From contig MPNN01000008.1 of assembly GCA_002239045.1 (NCBI GenBank), positions 42,530 through 106,529 of the forward strand: DNA of 64,000 nucleotides, read 5' to 3'. This DNA comes from SAR202 cluster bacterium bin127 (lineage in GTDB: Bacteria; Chloroflexota; Dehalococcoidia; Lucifugimonadales; Lucifugimonadaceae). The notes below the pieces were generated by a model, which did not search any database, was not told the DNA's origin, and worked only from the letters and a program-made list of their open reading frames with translations. How positions within the stretch are numbered: position 1 is the first letter of the stretch; each line of letters starts with the position of its first letter. Below, in pieces: positions 53,533 through 63,268 of the stretch. Both the position numbers and the translations under genes were made by a program.

Positions 53533-54735
53533 TTATTCGGCTTCGGCTTTCTCGCCCTCGTACCCTTCAGTGCGCATTACCTCGGCGGCGCGATCGTGTT
53601 GTTGGATTTTGGAATCGACGGCTTCTTTGGCGCGTGTCCACGTTTCCCGACTCTCATTCACCCAACGATAGGAATCTCGGTAATCGTCTAGAAGGCCGTT
53701 TACTTCTGGCACGACGTAGCGGGCGACCAAATCCCAGCTCCTAAGAGTGTTTTCGCGGTTTGCCCAGTCGTGGTAGAAACCGATGACGCAACCGAATCCA
53801 CCAGTTACTTCCTTCATGTCTCGGATCTTGGCGACCAAGTCGTCCGGCGTTCCGATGACGGCGGTGCTTTCGTCTGAGAACGCGACACCGTCGACGGCGT
53901 CATCGGGCGTTTCGTAAATGGGTCCGTCACCGGCGGCGAGAGTACCGACGGTGTAGAGGTTGTTGTGAACGAGGAGGCCTTCCTTAGCTTGCTCGCGGGC
54001 TTCTTTGCGGGTTTCAGCGATGTGCCAACTCATGACGATCCGCCAATTTTTGCGGTCGACGGTATTTCCGTGTTTAGCCGCGGATTCCTCGGCGAAACTC
54101 CACTGGGTAGGTAGGGAACGCATACCGGCACGCGTCATTGAGCCGATAGATAGGACTCCAGCTCGGTGTTTTCCAGCTAGGGTCATTCCGGATGGGCTCA
54201 CCATTGAGGCGACAGCGAACTCCATGTCTTCTTGGAGCGGTCGGAGTTGTAGTTTGGCATCACGAAGTGTGAACCATTCGGATTCGTAGGTCACACGCTC
54301 ATTTCCTTCGAAGAGTTTTCGGATCACTCCCATCGCTTCGTCTTGTCGGTCGCGCAGGAGCATCGGGTCGAAGCCGAGAGTGTGGGCGTCAGAAGGCAGT
54401 GCGCCAGGACCTGAACCGAATATCGCTCGACCGCGTGATTGGTAGTCGAGTTGGACCATTCGCTGGGCGACCATGAAAGGGTGATGGTACGGGAGGGAAA
54501 CCACGCCGGTGCCGAGCATGATTCGGTGCGTTCGTTCGGCGACAGCAGCAAGGAACATCTCGGGCGAGGCGATCATCTCCCAACCTGTGGAGTGATGTTC
54601 ACCGCACCAGAACTCGTCGTATCCGAGGTGGTCAAGAAGCTGGACGAACTCTAGGTTGCTCTGAAACTGAAGGAGCGGGTTTTCGCCGATGGGATGGTGG
54701 GGCGCTAGAAAGGCACCGAAGCGAAGATTTGACAT
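53533..54735 (-). CDS. Luciferase-like (LLM) flavin-dependent oxidoreductase 2
   Basis: The 400-residue protein has GENPLLQFQSNLEFVQLLDHLGYDEFWCGEHHS near residues 18-50 (in part LGYDEFWCGEHHS), ERTHRIMLGTGVVSLPYHHPF near 68-88, DYQSRGRAIFGSGPGALPSD and a C-terminal ENTLRSWDLVARYVVPEVN. It resembles the LimB-like or alkanal monooxygenase group. It is convergent with the lipoprotein gene by only ten bases. Confidence 0.88.
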   Translation of the reverse strand: MSNLRFGAFLAPHHPIGENPLLQFQSNLEFVQLLDHLGYDEFWCGEHHSTGWEMIASPEMFLAAVAERTHRIMLGTGVVSLPYHHPFMVAQRMVQLDYQSRGRAIFGSGPGALPSDAHTLGFDPMLLRDRQDEAMGVIRKLFEGNERVTYESEWFTLRDAKLQLRPLQEDMEFAVASMVSPSGMTLAGKHRAGVLSIGSMTRAGMRSLPTQWSFAEESAAKHGNTVDRKNWRIVMSWHIAETRKEAREQAKEGLLVHNNLYTVGTLAAGDGPIYETPDDAVDGVAFSDESTAVIGTPDDLVAKIRDMKEVTGGFGCVIGFYHDWANRENTLRSWDLVARYVVPEVNGLLDDYRDSYRWVNESRETWTRAKEAVDSKIQQHDRAAEVMRTEGYEGEKAEAE

Positions 54736-55076
54736 GGTCTCCCTCTAGTGTCAGTCGAGCACTGGATACGAAGGCAATGGTAACCGCTTCGGAGGTTTGA
54801 TTGCATCGGTCGTCAAACGGGCTGTCCGGACGCGCATCGAAGTTCCTGCCAATTGATGACTTAGGACGCCTCTGGCGGGTCGTGTAAAGCATATTCGACA
54901 CAAACACTTCGAGTTTTCACGAATCGCGCAAACAGGTCGCGCACGCTTGGCGATTCGGTGTATGGTACGTTCACGCCCTATTTCTGGGAGGTCGTTCCCG
55001 TGCGCGGGAATCGGTCTCGATGAAATGATGAGGGCCCGGCAACGTATCGGAAAACAAGAATACCGGAGTGTCGAAA
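54736..55076. other. Gap upstream of the second transport cassette
   Basis: About 340 bases without a credible coding frame. It must hold promoters for the flavin oxidoreductase (minus) and the binding protein (plus). GGAGTG at 55065-55070 is the ribosome site of the latter. I see no riboswitch or repeat. Confidence 0.5.
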
Positions 55077-57005
55077 ATGAAATCGATTCCTGAATTATCA
55101 AAGCGCAGATCGGTGGCAGCAATGTTGCTGGCCATCGGCGCCGCCGTTGCGATATTCGCTGGCGCGTGTGGGGAGACTGAAGTAGAAGTCACGCGCGTCG
55201 TGAAAGAAACCGTGATCGTCGAGGTCGAGAAAGTCGTCGAGGTCGAGAAGCAAGTAGAGGTTGAGGTTGAAAAGGTCGTTGAGAAGGAAGTCGAAGTCGT
55301 TGTAACGGCGACGGCGGCGATGTCCGACGACGCGATGATGATGCCTTCGGAACAGTCCGGCACATTGGTCGCCGCTCTGCAAACCGTCGGTTTGCCAGTC
55401 GGCACACCGGAGCTGTGCGTGCCTACTTGTTCGAACGAACAGTACTACTACAGTGTCTGGGATACCCCGGTTCAATGGTCCGCGGATGGCAGGGTTATCC
55501 CAGCCGTTGCCGAAAGATGGGAGCTTGCTTCGGACTACAAGAGCTTCACGTGGCACGTCCGACCGGGGATCCAGTTCCACAAAGGGTGGGGCGAAGTTGA
55601 CGCTGAAGATTTCGCGTGGAGCACTAACACAGTGAATCCAAACGTGAACCCCGAGACGTTGCACGACGTCGGGGGAGACTTGACCTGCTGCTACGGCGAG
55701 ACGGTTGCGGTCGACAAGTACACCGCAGTAATGGAGATCATCAAGTACGACAGCCGGCTTCCTGGTTGGCTGTTCTCGAACCTCCGAGACGCTTACAGCA
55801 TCAGCAGTAAGAAGATCTACGACGAGCTCGGCCCGGAAGGCATGCGAGACGTCTTCGTCGGCACCGGCCCGTTTGAGATCCGAGAGTGGTTGGACAACGA
55901 CAAGATCATCCTCGATGCTCTCCCCGAGCACTACAACCAGGCCGCACACATCGCGTCGGCGCGGATAATCGAGGTCCCTGAAGAGGCTTCTAGGATCGCG
56001 ATGTTTGAGAGCGGTGAAGCGATGATTACCCACGTTTCGCTCCCGAACACTCCTCGACTGGAAGATGCTGGCGGCGTAAGGCGGTTGCTCCAGACGGTGA
56101 TCCTGCACGCCGGAATGAACCCGAACTTCTTGGAGCGGACGAACCCGAAGACTGGCGAGACGCTCGAAAATCCGGGTTACGATGAGGCGAAGAAAAACCC
56201 GGAGGATTTCCCTTGGGTCAGTTTCTACGACCTCCCCGGTTCGGATTGTGACTGGGATGTTCTTCTAGAAGAGGTTCCTTCAGACCCGTCCAGCATCTGT
56301 CCAGAGATGGAGAATGCGCGTAAAGTCCGTTGGGCGATGGCGAAGGCTATCGACAAACAGGCATTGGCAGACGGCATCTACGACGGCCTCGCCTGGCCAG
56401 GTTGCAACTGGGCGATCTCAGCCAACGACACTCTCCACGACGATGCGTGGTGTGTCGACTACGATCCTGATGGCGCGCAAGCGTTGATGTCGGAAGCCGG
56501 CGTTGACGGCTTCACGATCGGATGGTGGGCTGGCAACGAACCAAGCGAAGCACATCAGGCGATCGCTTCGATGTGGAAAGACACGTTGAACATCGACGTC
56601 GAATTCCACCTCGGCCCGTTCACGACCTGGCACCCGACGTTCGTCGACCGGTCGTTCATCCACTTGGTGCACGACGGAGAACAGGGTGGAATGCCTGCCC
56701 ACTTCGCCAAAGGTCGTGAAGCGCAGGCGTGGTTCGCCGGTGGCATTATGTGGAGCGGTGGTATTCCGTTCTACCAGCGGATCTACGGCGACATGCTAGG
56801 CGAAGAGGACATCCAGAGGCGCAACGAGATGGCGGTCCAATTCGGAAACCACGAAGCGTTCTGGCACTGGGACCCGGCAACCGTCGAATTCCCTGTCTAC
56901 ACGATCTACAACGGTGACGCCATCAGTTGGACTCCCAAGAAGGCCGCGATGCACACCGCGCCGGTCAACATGATCTACCCGCTTGAGGACATAATCATCA
57001 AGTAG
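55077..57005 (+). CDS. Peptide-type ABC transporter solute-binding lipoprotein 2
   Basis: The 642-residue product has a lipoprotein signal ending FAGAC (Cys near 31), a shorter Val/Glu repeat (VEVEKVVEVEKQVEVEV and alike, about 33-80), a TATAAM spacer and an SBP family 5 domain (AERWELASDYKSFTWHVRPGIQFHKGWGEVDAEDFAWS, in part FTWHVRPGIQFHKGWG). It differs from binding protein 1 and 3 enough to suggest another substrate. GGAGTG lies six bases before the ATG. It is followed by a hairpin and then permeases. Confidence 0.9.
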   Translation: MKSIPELSKRRSVAAMLLAIGAAVAIFAGACGETEVEVTRVVKETVIVEVEKVVEVEKQVEVEVEKVVEKEVEVVVTATAAMSDDAMMMPSEQSGTLVAALQTVGLPVGTPELCVPTCSNEQYYYSVWDTPVQWSADGRVIPAVAERWELASDYKSFTWHVRPGIQFHKGWGEVDAEDFAWSTNTVNPNVNPETLHDVGGDLTCCYGETVAVDKYTAVMEIIKYDSRLPGWLFSNLRDAYSISSKKIYDELGPEGMRDVFVGTGPFEIREWLDNDKIILDALPEHYNQAAHIASARIIEVPEEASRIAMFESGEAMITHVSLPNTPRLEDAGGVRRLLQTVILHAGMNPNFLERTNPKTGETLENPGYDEAKKNPEDFPWVSFYDLPGSDCDWDVLLEEVPSDPSSICPEMENARKVRWAMAKAIDKQALADGIYDGLAWPGCNWAISANDTLHDDAWCVDYDPDGAQALMSEAGVDGFTIGWWAGNEPSEAHQAIASMWKDTLNIDVEFHLGPFTTWHPTFVDRSFIHLVHDGEQGGMPAHFAKGREAQAWFAGGIMWSGGIPFYQRIYGDMLGEEDIQRRNEMAVQFGNHEAFWHWDPATVEFPVYTIYNGDAISWTPKKAAMHTAPVNMIYPLEDIIIK

Positions 57006-57026
57006 GGTGCAAAGCCCGAATAACGG

Positions 57027-57063
57027 AAGAGCCTAGCTTGTTGCCAAGCGGGTTAGGCTCTTT
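57027..57063 (+). terminator. Hairpin between binding protein 2 and permeases
   Basis: AGAGCCTA pairs with TAGGCTCT, with GCTTG and CAAGC inside, and TTTCGTTG follows. The stem is strong and the T-run weak, so partial termination seems likely. Confidence 0.6.
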
Positions 57064-57108
57064 CGTTGTGAACGTCGATATAGCTAACGGCGGACGACTC
57101 ACCGAACC

Positions 57109-58044
57109 ATGGGACAATTCATCGCCAGACGTGTGCTCCTAGGGATCATTGCCCTAATGCTCGCGATGTTGATCGTGTTTTCACTTTCGCGGGTGAAGGG
57201 CGATCCGAGGTATTTCTTCATCGGTGAAGACTCTTTGGGTATAGACCCCGCGGTCTGGGAAGAGTGGGGTCGGAGGTTGAATCTCGACAAGCCGGTGCCG
57301 ATACAGTTCGCGCTCTGGATGCGCGACATCTTGACCGGCGATTTCGGCGACAGCGTGACGACGCAACGCAGGGTGTTGGACATCATCAGAGAGAAAGCTC
57401 CGAACACGATTCAACTGGGTGTCGTCGCGTGGTTGTTGGGCACTTTCGTCGGCGTACCACTTGGCGTGTTTTCCGCGACTAATAGGGGAAATACGCTCGA
57501 CTACATATTCCGTGGTTTCGCCCTGTTCGGGCAGTCAGTGCCGATATTCTGGTTGGCGTTGGTGTTGATCTTCGTGTTCGCGGTCAACCTTGGATGGTTA
57601 CCGAGCGGAACCAAAGGTGAGGGAGTCGCGATCAGGAACTTTGTGCTGCCCGCGGTGACGCTCGCATGGTTCCCGGCGGCTTCGTATCTTCGGATCACTC
57701 GTACCGCGATGTTGGAGATATTGGATTCCGAGTTCATCAAATTCGCTCGTGCGAAGGGTGTCGCGCAGGCGCCGGTACGCTGGAAACATGCTTTCCGGAA
57801 CGCGATCATTCCGCCGCTAACATTGTCGGTCTTCGTGTTGTTCGGATTGCTCAACGGCACGATCATCATAGAGTCGGTGTTCGCGTGGCCGGGGCTCGGG
57901 CGGCTCGCGATCGATGCGTTGTGGGCGACGGATTACCCGCTGCTTGCGGGACTGACGATCATCTACGGTATGGCGTTCGTGGTCATGATTCTCTCGCTGG
58001 ACATTATCTACGCTGTGTTGGACCCACGCATCAAATACAACTAG
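57109..58044 (+). CDS. dppB: ABC transporter permease, DppB type 2
   Basis: The 311-residue permease starts MGQFIARRVLLGIIALML, has six helices, SLFARTEVRRAL-like loops and the EAA-type segment FIKFARAKGVAQAPVRWKHAFRN, ending DIIYAVLDPRIKY. It lies 100 bases after binding protein 2, with a hairpin between. No ATPase gene follows. Confidence 0.92.
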   Translation: MGQFIARRVLLGIIALMLAMLIVFSLSRVKGDPRYFFIGEDSLGIDPAVWEEWGRRLNLDKPVPIQFALWMRDILTGDFGDSVTTQRRVLDIIREKAPNTIQLGVVAWLLGTFVGVPLGVFSATNRGNTLDYIFRGFALFGQSVPIFWLALVLIFVFAVNLGWLPSGTKGEGVAIRNFVLPAVTLAWFPAASYLRITRTAMLEILDSEFIKFARAKGVAQAPVRWKHAFRNAIIPPLTLSVFVLFGLLNGTIIIESVFAWPGLGRLAIDALWATDYPLLAGLTIIYGMAFVVMILSLDIIYAVLDPRIKYN

Positions 58045-58132
58045 GAGAACCGGTATCAATACTGCGGTAACAGATAGAGGGACCGATAGTCAGGTTCTTG
58101 GCGCAATAACTGCCCAATCGCGACGTCCGTCG

Positions 58133-58975
58133 GTGATTGAAGTCCTGCGTCGTTATCCGGTTATACCGGCATTAATCATCGCGCTCCTCCTCTTCACAGC
58201 AGTCGCGGAGCAGTGGATTTTACCGCACAATCCGGAACGAGCGGATCTTAGAGTTCGACATACCCCTCCGTTTTGGATGGATCATGAAGATGCTTCTATC
58301 TCTTATTTCCTCGGTACCGATGCTTTGGGGCGCGACATCCTGAGCAAGATCATCGCAGGGGCGCGCGTCACTGTTCTAGTGGTAGTCGCGGCAGTGGGAA
58401 CAGGCATCATCGTAGGAACAACGGTCGGTCTGGTGTCGGGTTTCTTCGGCGGAATCGTAGATGACGTCGTGATGCGGATCGTTGACGCGTGGAACATCCT
58501 TCCGGGTCTACTGATCATCTTGGTTGTCGTCTTGGTTTTAGGACAGGGGCTTTGGACTCTGATCGGTGTTTTAGCGATGATTTCGTGGCCGGGCGCGGTC
58601 CGGTTAGTGAGAGCTGAAACGCTGTCGCTCAAAAGCCGAGAATATGTGTCACTTGCGCGCGTCGCCGGTGCTTCGAACACCCGGATTATGATCCGACACA
58701 TACTCCCTGGTGTCGTCAACATCGTGATCGTGACTGCCACGCTAGGAACGGGCAATATCATCCTTACTGAGGCCGCGCTTAGCTTCCTGGGTGCCGGTAT
58801 CCCGCCGCCCGAGCCATCTTGGGGACGGATGATCAGCGAGGAGCGTCAATACATCGACGCCGCTTGGTGGACTTCGTTGTTCCCGGGTTTGGTGATCGCG
58901 ATGGTCGTAATGTCAGGCAACTTCCTCGGCGACTGGTTCCGCGATCGGGTCGATCCGACGTTGCGGCAGCTGTAA
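58133..58975 (+). CDS. dppC: ABC transporter permease, DppC type 2 (start uncertain)
   Basis: From GTG 58133 the product has 280 residues: RRYPVIPALIIALLLF as first helix, FLGTDALGRDILSKIIAGARV, the EAA-type loop SREYVSLARVAGASNTRI, and WFRDRVDPTLRQL. The usual cytosolic N-terminal segment of ~25 residues is missing at this start. In frame upstream, ATC 58055 lies just after TAGGAGAACC and would add exactly such a segment (INTAVTDRGTDSQ...). The frame is open through it. I therefore think that translation begins at ATC or that an ATG was lost. Confidence 0.87.
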   Translation: MIEVLRRYPVIPALIIALLLFTAVAEQWILPHNPERADLRVRHTPPFWMDHEDASISYFLGTDALGRDILSKIIAGARVTVLVVVAAVGTGIIVGTTVGLVSGFFGGIVDDVVMRIVDAWNILPGLLIILVVVLVLGQGLWTLIGVLAMISWPGAVRLVRAETLSLKSREYVSLARVAGASNTRIMIRHILPGVVNIVIVTATLGTGNIILTEAALSFLGAGIPPPEPSWGRMISEERQYIDAAWWTSLFPGLVIAMVVMSGNFLGDWFRDRVDPTLRQL

Positions 58976-59164
58976 TTTCGACACGAAACGAAACTTTCGG
59001 TTTTGACGAATCGCGCAATTATGATGCGCACTCGTGACGATTCGGGTGTATGGTTGTCGCAAACCGTGTCGCCGGTAGGTGGTGATTCGTTCGCGAAACT
59101 TGCCCGCCCTACCCGCTTAGCATCAGGCGACAAAGATGAAATTGAGCACACTGGAGTGTAGCCA

Positions 59165-61312
59165 ATGCAGATTCCGAAATTAGTACCGAAACGTAAGGCA
59201 GTTTCTGCCGCTTTGCTTTCGATCATAGCGGCGTTCGCGGTCTTCGCGATTTCGTGCGGTGGGACCGAAACCGTTGTCCAAACCGTCGTCGTCGTTGAGC
59301 AAGTACCTGGAGAAACGGTGATTCAGACCGTGGTTGTGGAGAAGGAGGTTCAGGTAGCGGGCGAGACCGTTGTTCAGACGGTGGTCGTCGAGAAGGAGGT
59401 GCAGGTCGCGGGTGAAACTGTGATTCAGACGGTGGTCGTTGAGAAGGAGGTTCAGGTCGCAGGTCAGACAGTCGTCCAGACGGTGGTCGTCGAGAAGGAA
59501 GTGCCGGTTGAGGTCGTAGTGGTTGAGGAAGTTGAGGTGGAGAAGGAGGTCATCAAGGAAGTGGTGGAAGAAGTGCAAGTGGTTGTGACGGCAACCCCCG
59601 AGGCGATGATGGAGGAGACGGTTGACCTGATCGACTTGCCGCAATCCAAGAGTCAGCCGGGCCATGTGATCTTCGCAGACGTTGGTTCTGCGTTGGGTAG
59701 CATCAGCGGCAACGGCGGAAGCCTTCCGGATGCCCCGCTTCAAGCTGACCGCTGGGGAGCCGGCGAACACCTGTTCACCCCTGGTGCAGCCGACTGGGAC
59801 GTTGAGATGTTGGCAGACACGTGGGATTTGGCAGACGACTTGAGTTCCGTAACGATCACCATCAAGCAAGGCGTGCAACTGCACGATGGTTGGGGTGAGT
59901 TGAAGGCGGAAGACATGGCGTGGGTGATAAACCGCACAAACCCGGCCATCAACCCTGAGTCGATCGCCGCAAGTGCTGCAAACTTTACCGCTCTGTTCGG
60001 CGACACGCCGATTGAAGCGATTGATGACTACACGATCGTAGGTCAATTCAACAACTTCGATGTTCGTTGGGCAAGCAACTTCTTGAACCAAGAGGCATCG
60101 GGTGGATTGACCAGCATGGCGACGTCCAAGCGTGCCTTTGACGAAAACGGCAGAGAGTGGCTGAAAGACAACTTCGTCGGGACCGGACCGTTCCGCGTGG
60201 CCGACTTTAAATCTGGCACGAGCGTCACGCTCGAGAAGATTGACGGTGACCACTGGCGGAAGAATGCCGGCATCGACTCGTTTAAGGTTTTGGCGGTTCC
60301 GGAAGAGTTCACTCGCGTGGCTCTGCTGCAGAACGGTGAGTCTGACGTTTCGTTCATCGACCCGAAGGATCTGGCTCGGATGAAGCAGTCTGGATTCTTG
60401 GAAGTCGGCGCTGGCGCTGGTATCCAAGAGGGCGTGATGTTCCCGGGCAACTTGTGGGAGACCACGAATGCGCTTACGGGTGAGGCGATTGACTTCCCAT
60501 CTCACGGCGTCTTCGTGCGGCCGATCCAATGGGTCGGTAACCCGCACCAACCTGATGATGGGGACAACCCTGCGGGAATTGATGACATGGAGCAAGCTCG
60601 GTTGGTCCGGCAGGCTCTGGCTCGCTCGGTTGATCGCGAGGCGATCGTCGAGCACGTACTGGGCGGGGTTGGCAATCCTGTGCACGTGACTTACTTCAGC
60701 ACATTCAACCCGAACTGGGATTCTCAGTATGAGTATCCTTACGATGTCGATACAGCGAACAGCATGCTCGACCAGGCTGGTTATCCAGCGAACGATAACG
60801 GTGTCCGGTTTGAGATGCCGCTGTTCGTAGGTCCGGAGCTTGGCGGTGGTGAAGGCCCTGCAGGTGAGATCGGCGATGCGATCGCTGGTTTCTGGACAGA
60901 CGTTGGGATCAATGTCAAGGTGCTCAAGTACGCGTATGGCGTGTTCCGGCCTGGACTGGTTAGCAGGTCGACCGTGGTGCCGATGCTGACGTCTTGTGAC
61001 GACGGACAAGAGGCTTACCCATTCGACTGGCCTAAGGGTCTTGTGCAGACGACTTTGACGCGCGGAGGATTCAGTTGCGGTTTCGAATCGCCTGACATCT
61101 TGGCGTGGTACGAGGCAGCGGCTTCGGAACCGGACCGCAGTGAACGCATTCGGATCAACAAGGAGTATCTTGCGTACATGCACAACTGGGCTTTGTTCCC
61201 GGGTTACGTGACGGTACCGCAGGCTTACTATGCGAATCCGAACTACATTGCGGAGTGGCCGATGCACATCGGTGGCGGCTACAACTCGCCTGAAAACATC
61301 GTCCTGAAATAA
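59165..61312 (+). CDS. Peptide-type ABC transporter solute-binding lipoprotein 3
   Basis: The 715-residue product has a lipoprotein signal ending FAISC (Cys near 31), about four units of the 17-residue repeat QTVVVEKEVQVAGETVV (51-base period) and more Val/Glu runs to about residue 140, then an SBP family 5 domain (ETWDLADDLSSVTITIKQGVQLHDGWGELKAEDMAW, in part VTITIKQGVQLHDGWGE). It resembles binding protein 1 closely. GGAG lies eight bases before the ATG. The minus strand carries a very long open frame through it that I reject. Confidence 0.9.
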   Translation: MQIPKLVPKRKAVSAALLSIIAAFAVFAISCGGTETVVQTVVVVEQVPGETVIQTVVVEKEVQVAGETVVQTVVVEKEVQVAGETVIQTVVVEKEVQVAGQTVVQTVVVEKEVPVEVVVVEEVEVEKEVIKEVVEEVQVVVTATPEAMMEETVDLIDLPQSKSQPGHVIFADVGSALGSISGNGGSLPDAPLQADRWGAGEHLFTPGAADWDVEMLADTWDLADDLSSVTITIKQGVQLHDGWGELKAEDMAWVINRTNPAINPESIAASAANFTALFGDTPIEAIDDYTIVGQFNNFDVRWASNFLNQEASGGLTSMATSKRAFDENGREWLKDNFVGTGPFRVADFKSGTSVTLEKIDGDHWRKNAGIDSFKVLAVPEEFTRVALLQNGESDVSFIDPKDLARMKQSGFLEVGAGAGIQEGVMFPGNLWETTNALTGEAIDFPSHGVFVRPIQWVGNPHQPDDGDNPAGIDDMEQARLVRQALARSVDREAIVEHVLGGVGNPVHVTYFSTFNPNWDSQYEYPYDVDTANSMLDQAGYPANDNGVRFEMPLFVGPELGGGEGPAGEIGDAIAGFWTDVGINVKVLKYAYGVFRPGLVSRSTVVPMLTSCDDGQEAYPFDWPKGLVQTTLTRGGFSCGFESPDILAWYEAAASEPDRSERIRINKEYLAYMHNWALFPGYVTVPQAYYANPNYIAEWPMHIGGGYNSPENIVLK

Positions 61313-61324
61313 GGAACCGCTGTT

Positions 61325-61361
61325 ACCTCCCGCAGGTCGGAATATCTGGCCTGCGGGAGGT
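61325..61361 (+). terminator. Strong hairpin between binding protein 3 and permeases
   Basis: ACCTCCCGCAGG pairs over 12 bases with CCTGCGGGAGGT around a 13-base loop, and TTTCAGATTCTT follows. This is the best terminator-like hairpin of the three cassettes. It lies after the binding-protein stop and would favour receptor over permease messages. Confidence 0.7.
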
Positions 61362-61411
61362 TTCAGATTCTTGTTACATGGTCGTCTAGTTGAGGCGATA
61401 ATGGGTTCAAC

Positions 61412-62368
61412 ATGCGTCGCTATCTGATCAGGAAACTCATCTTCGCGATTATTACTTTGCTCGCGGCGACGATGTTCGTGTTCGGTCTTTCGCGGATGGC
61501 GGGTGATCCGTTGCTCCTTTTTGCGAAGCCAGGCGGGTATGGTATGAGCCCGGAGCGGGTTGAGCAACTGAGTCAGAAACTGGGACTCGACAAGCCACTG
61601 GTGGTTCAATATCTCGTTTGGTTGGGGAGGGTGTTGACCGGTGATTTTGGAGATACGATCGTATCGGAGACGTCGGTTCGGAAATTGATTTGGGAACGCG
61701 CGGCGCCGACGATGCAGCTGGCAGTTGCTTCGTTCATTCTGGCGATCTTGATGGGAGTACCGTTGGGCGTGATTTCGGCGGTCAAACGAGGATCGCTGTC
61801 GGATTATGTAAGTCGTACGATCGCATTGGTGGGTCAGGCGGCGCCGATATTCTGGGTTTGCATCATGGCGATCCTGTTGTTTGCGGTGACTTTGGATTGG
61901 TTGCCGGTGGGAACTGCTGGTCCGGATGACGTGCCGTTTTGGACTTGGGCGAAGTTCAAGTATTTGGTTATGCCGGCTTTTGCGCTTGGTTGGGGACCTG
62001 CGGCAGCGTTGTTGAGGTTGACGCGGTCGGCGATGCTTGAGGTATTGGATTCGGAGTACGTAACGCTGGCTCGAGCGAAGGGCACGAACTACAACATTGT
62101 TATCTGGAAACACGCGTTTCGTAACGCCATCCTCCAACCGTTGACGACATCGGCGATCGTTTTGGCCAGTTTCGTAACTGGAGCGGTGGTTGTTGAGCGG
62201 ATCTTCGCTTGGCCAGGCGTGGGGCAATTGATGACTGATGCGGTGTGGAACAACGATTTCCCGACGTTGACGAGCACGGTTTTGGTGTTCACAGCGATTT
62301 TCGTTGCGACGAATTTCTTGGCCGATATGTTGTACGGAGTTTTGAACCCGGTGATCAGGTACGACTAG
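61412..62368 (+). CDS. dppB: ABC transporter permease, DppB type 3
   Basis: The 318-residue permease begins MRRYLIRKLIFAIITLLAATMFVFGL (in part MRRYLIRKLIFAI), has six helices and the EAA-type segment YVTLARAKGTNYNIVIWKHAFRN, ending YGVLNPVIRYD. It is closest to DppB of the first cassette. Its stop abuts the DppC start (TAGATG). Confidence 0.92.
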   Translation: MRRYLIRKLIFAIITLLAATMFVFGLSRMAGDPLLLFAKPGGYGMSPERVEQLSQKLGLDKPLVVQYLVWLGRVLTGDFGDTIVSETSVRKLIWERAAPTMQLAVASFILAILMGVPLGVISAVKRGSLSDYVSRTIALVGQAAPIFWVCIMAILLFAVTLDWLPVGTAGPDDVPFWTWAKFKYLVMPAFALGWGPAAALLRLTRSAMLEVLDSEYVTLARAKGTNYNIVIWKHAFRNAILQPLTTSAIVLASFVTGAVVVERIFAWPGVGQLMTDAVWNNDFPTLTSTVLVFTAIFVATNFLADMLYGVLNPVIRYD

Positions 62369-63268
62369 ATGAACGCAGAGCAAACGGCTGGTGTGGCGGT
62401 ACAGTCCGCGCCGACGCAAAGACAACGGTTGACGTTGTGGTACATTCTGCGCCGGTGGCCGATTCTGCCGGTGATTTTGATTGCCATTTTGGTGACGTTG
62501 GGTCTGGGTGCGGACTGGATTGCGCCGAACGACCCGATCGATCAATCGTTGCCCGATCGCAACGCCCGCCCGTTGTACCAAGACGACAGCCCGTATCTTT
62601 TTGGCGGCGACCATGTTGGTCGAGACGTGCTCAGTCGGGTCATACACGGAGCAAGAGTTTCGCTTTCCGTCATGGCCGTGGCGCTTTCCGCGGGCATGTT
62701 GATAGGAACGGGGCTTGGTCTGTGGGCTGGGTACGCTGGTGGTTTCGTGGACGAGATCATCATGCGCATCGTGGATATTTGGATGGGTTTCCCCTTCTTG
62801 TTGCTTGCGTTGGTCGCGGCGATAATTTTCGGCGCGAGTTTCAACACCATCATGGTTTTGATGATCTTGGTAGCTTGGGTCTCGTTCCCGCGCAACGTGA
62901 GGGCTGACGTACTGGTGCTCAAGGAGAGTAATTTTGTGGCTTTTGCGAGGATTTCGGGTGCGTCGACCACACGGATCTTGTTTCGCCATATTTTTCCCGG
63001 TACGATCGGCACTATCACCGTAATCTCTTCGTTGAGCGTCGGAAATCTTATCTTGTACGAAGCTACGTTGAGTTTCTTGGGGGCGGGCATTCCGGCGCCG
63101 ACGCCGTCGTGGGGAAATATGGTTGCGGAGGGACGTGACTATCTGCAGACGGCTTGGTGGACTTCGGTGATACCGGGGACGGCGCTGTTTTTGACGGTGA
63201 TGGCGTTGAACTTTTTTGGTGATTGGCTGAGGGATCGGTTGGATCCGCGGTTGCGGCAGTTGGGGTAG
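62369..63268 (+). CDS. dppC: ABC transporter permease, DppC type 3
   Basis: The 299-residue permease starts at ATG 62369 directly after the preceding stop. It has an N-terminal cytosolic segment, RRWPILPVILIAILVTLGL, FGGDHVGRDVLSRVIHGARV, the EAA-type loop NFVAFARISGASTTRI and DPRLRQLG. No ATPase follows within the window. Confidence 0.92.
   Translation: MNAEQTAGVAVQSAPTQRQRLTLWYILRRWPILPVILIAILVTLGLGADWIAPNDPIDQSLPDRNARPLYQDDSPYLFGGDHVGRDVLSRVIHGARVSLSVMAVALSAGMLIGTGLGLWAGYAGGFVDEIIMRIVDIWMGFPFLLLALVAAIIFGASFNTIMVLMILVAWVSFPRNVRADVLVLKESNFVAFARISGASTTRILFRHIFPGTIGTITVISSLSVGNLILYEATLSFLGAGIPAPTPSWGNMVAEGRDYLQTAWWTSVIPGTALFLTVMALNFFGDWLRDRLDPRLRQLG

Noticed and set aside
59180..62989. A 1269-codon open frame on the minus strand
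   Set aside because: It lies antisense to binding protein 3 and two permeases, whose motifs and ribosome sites are clear. Its translation is low-complexity (His, Arg, Gln, Asn runs) and has no domain. It is an artefact of codon bias in the sense genes.
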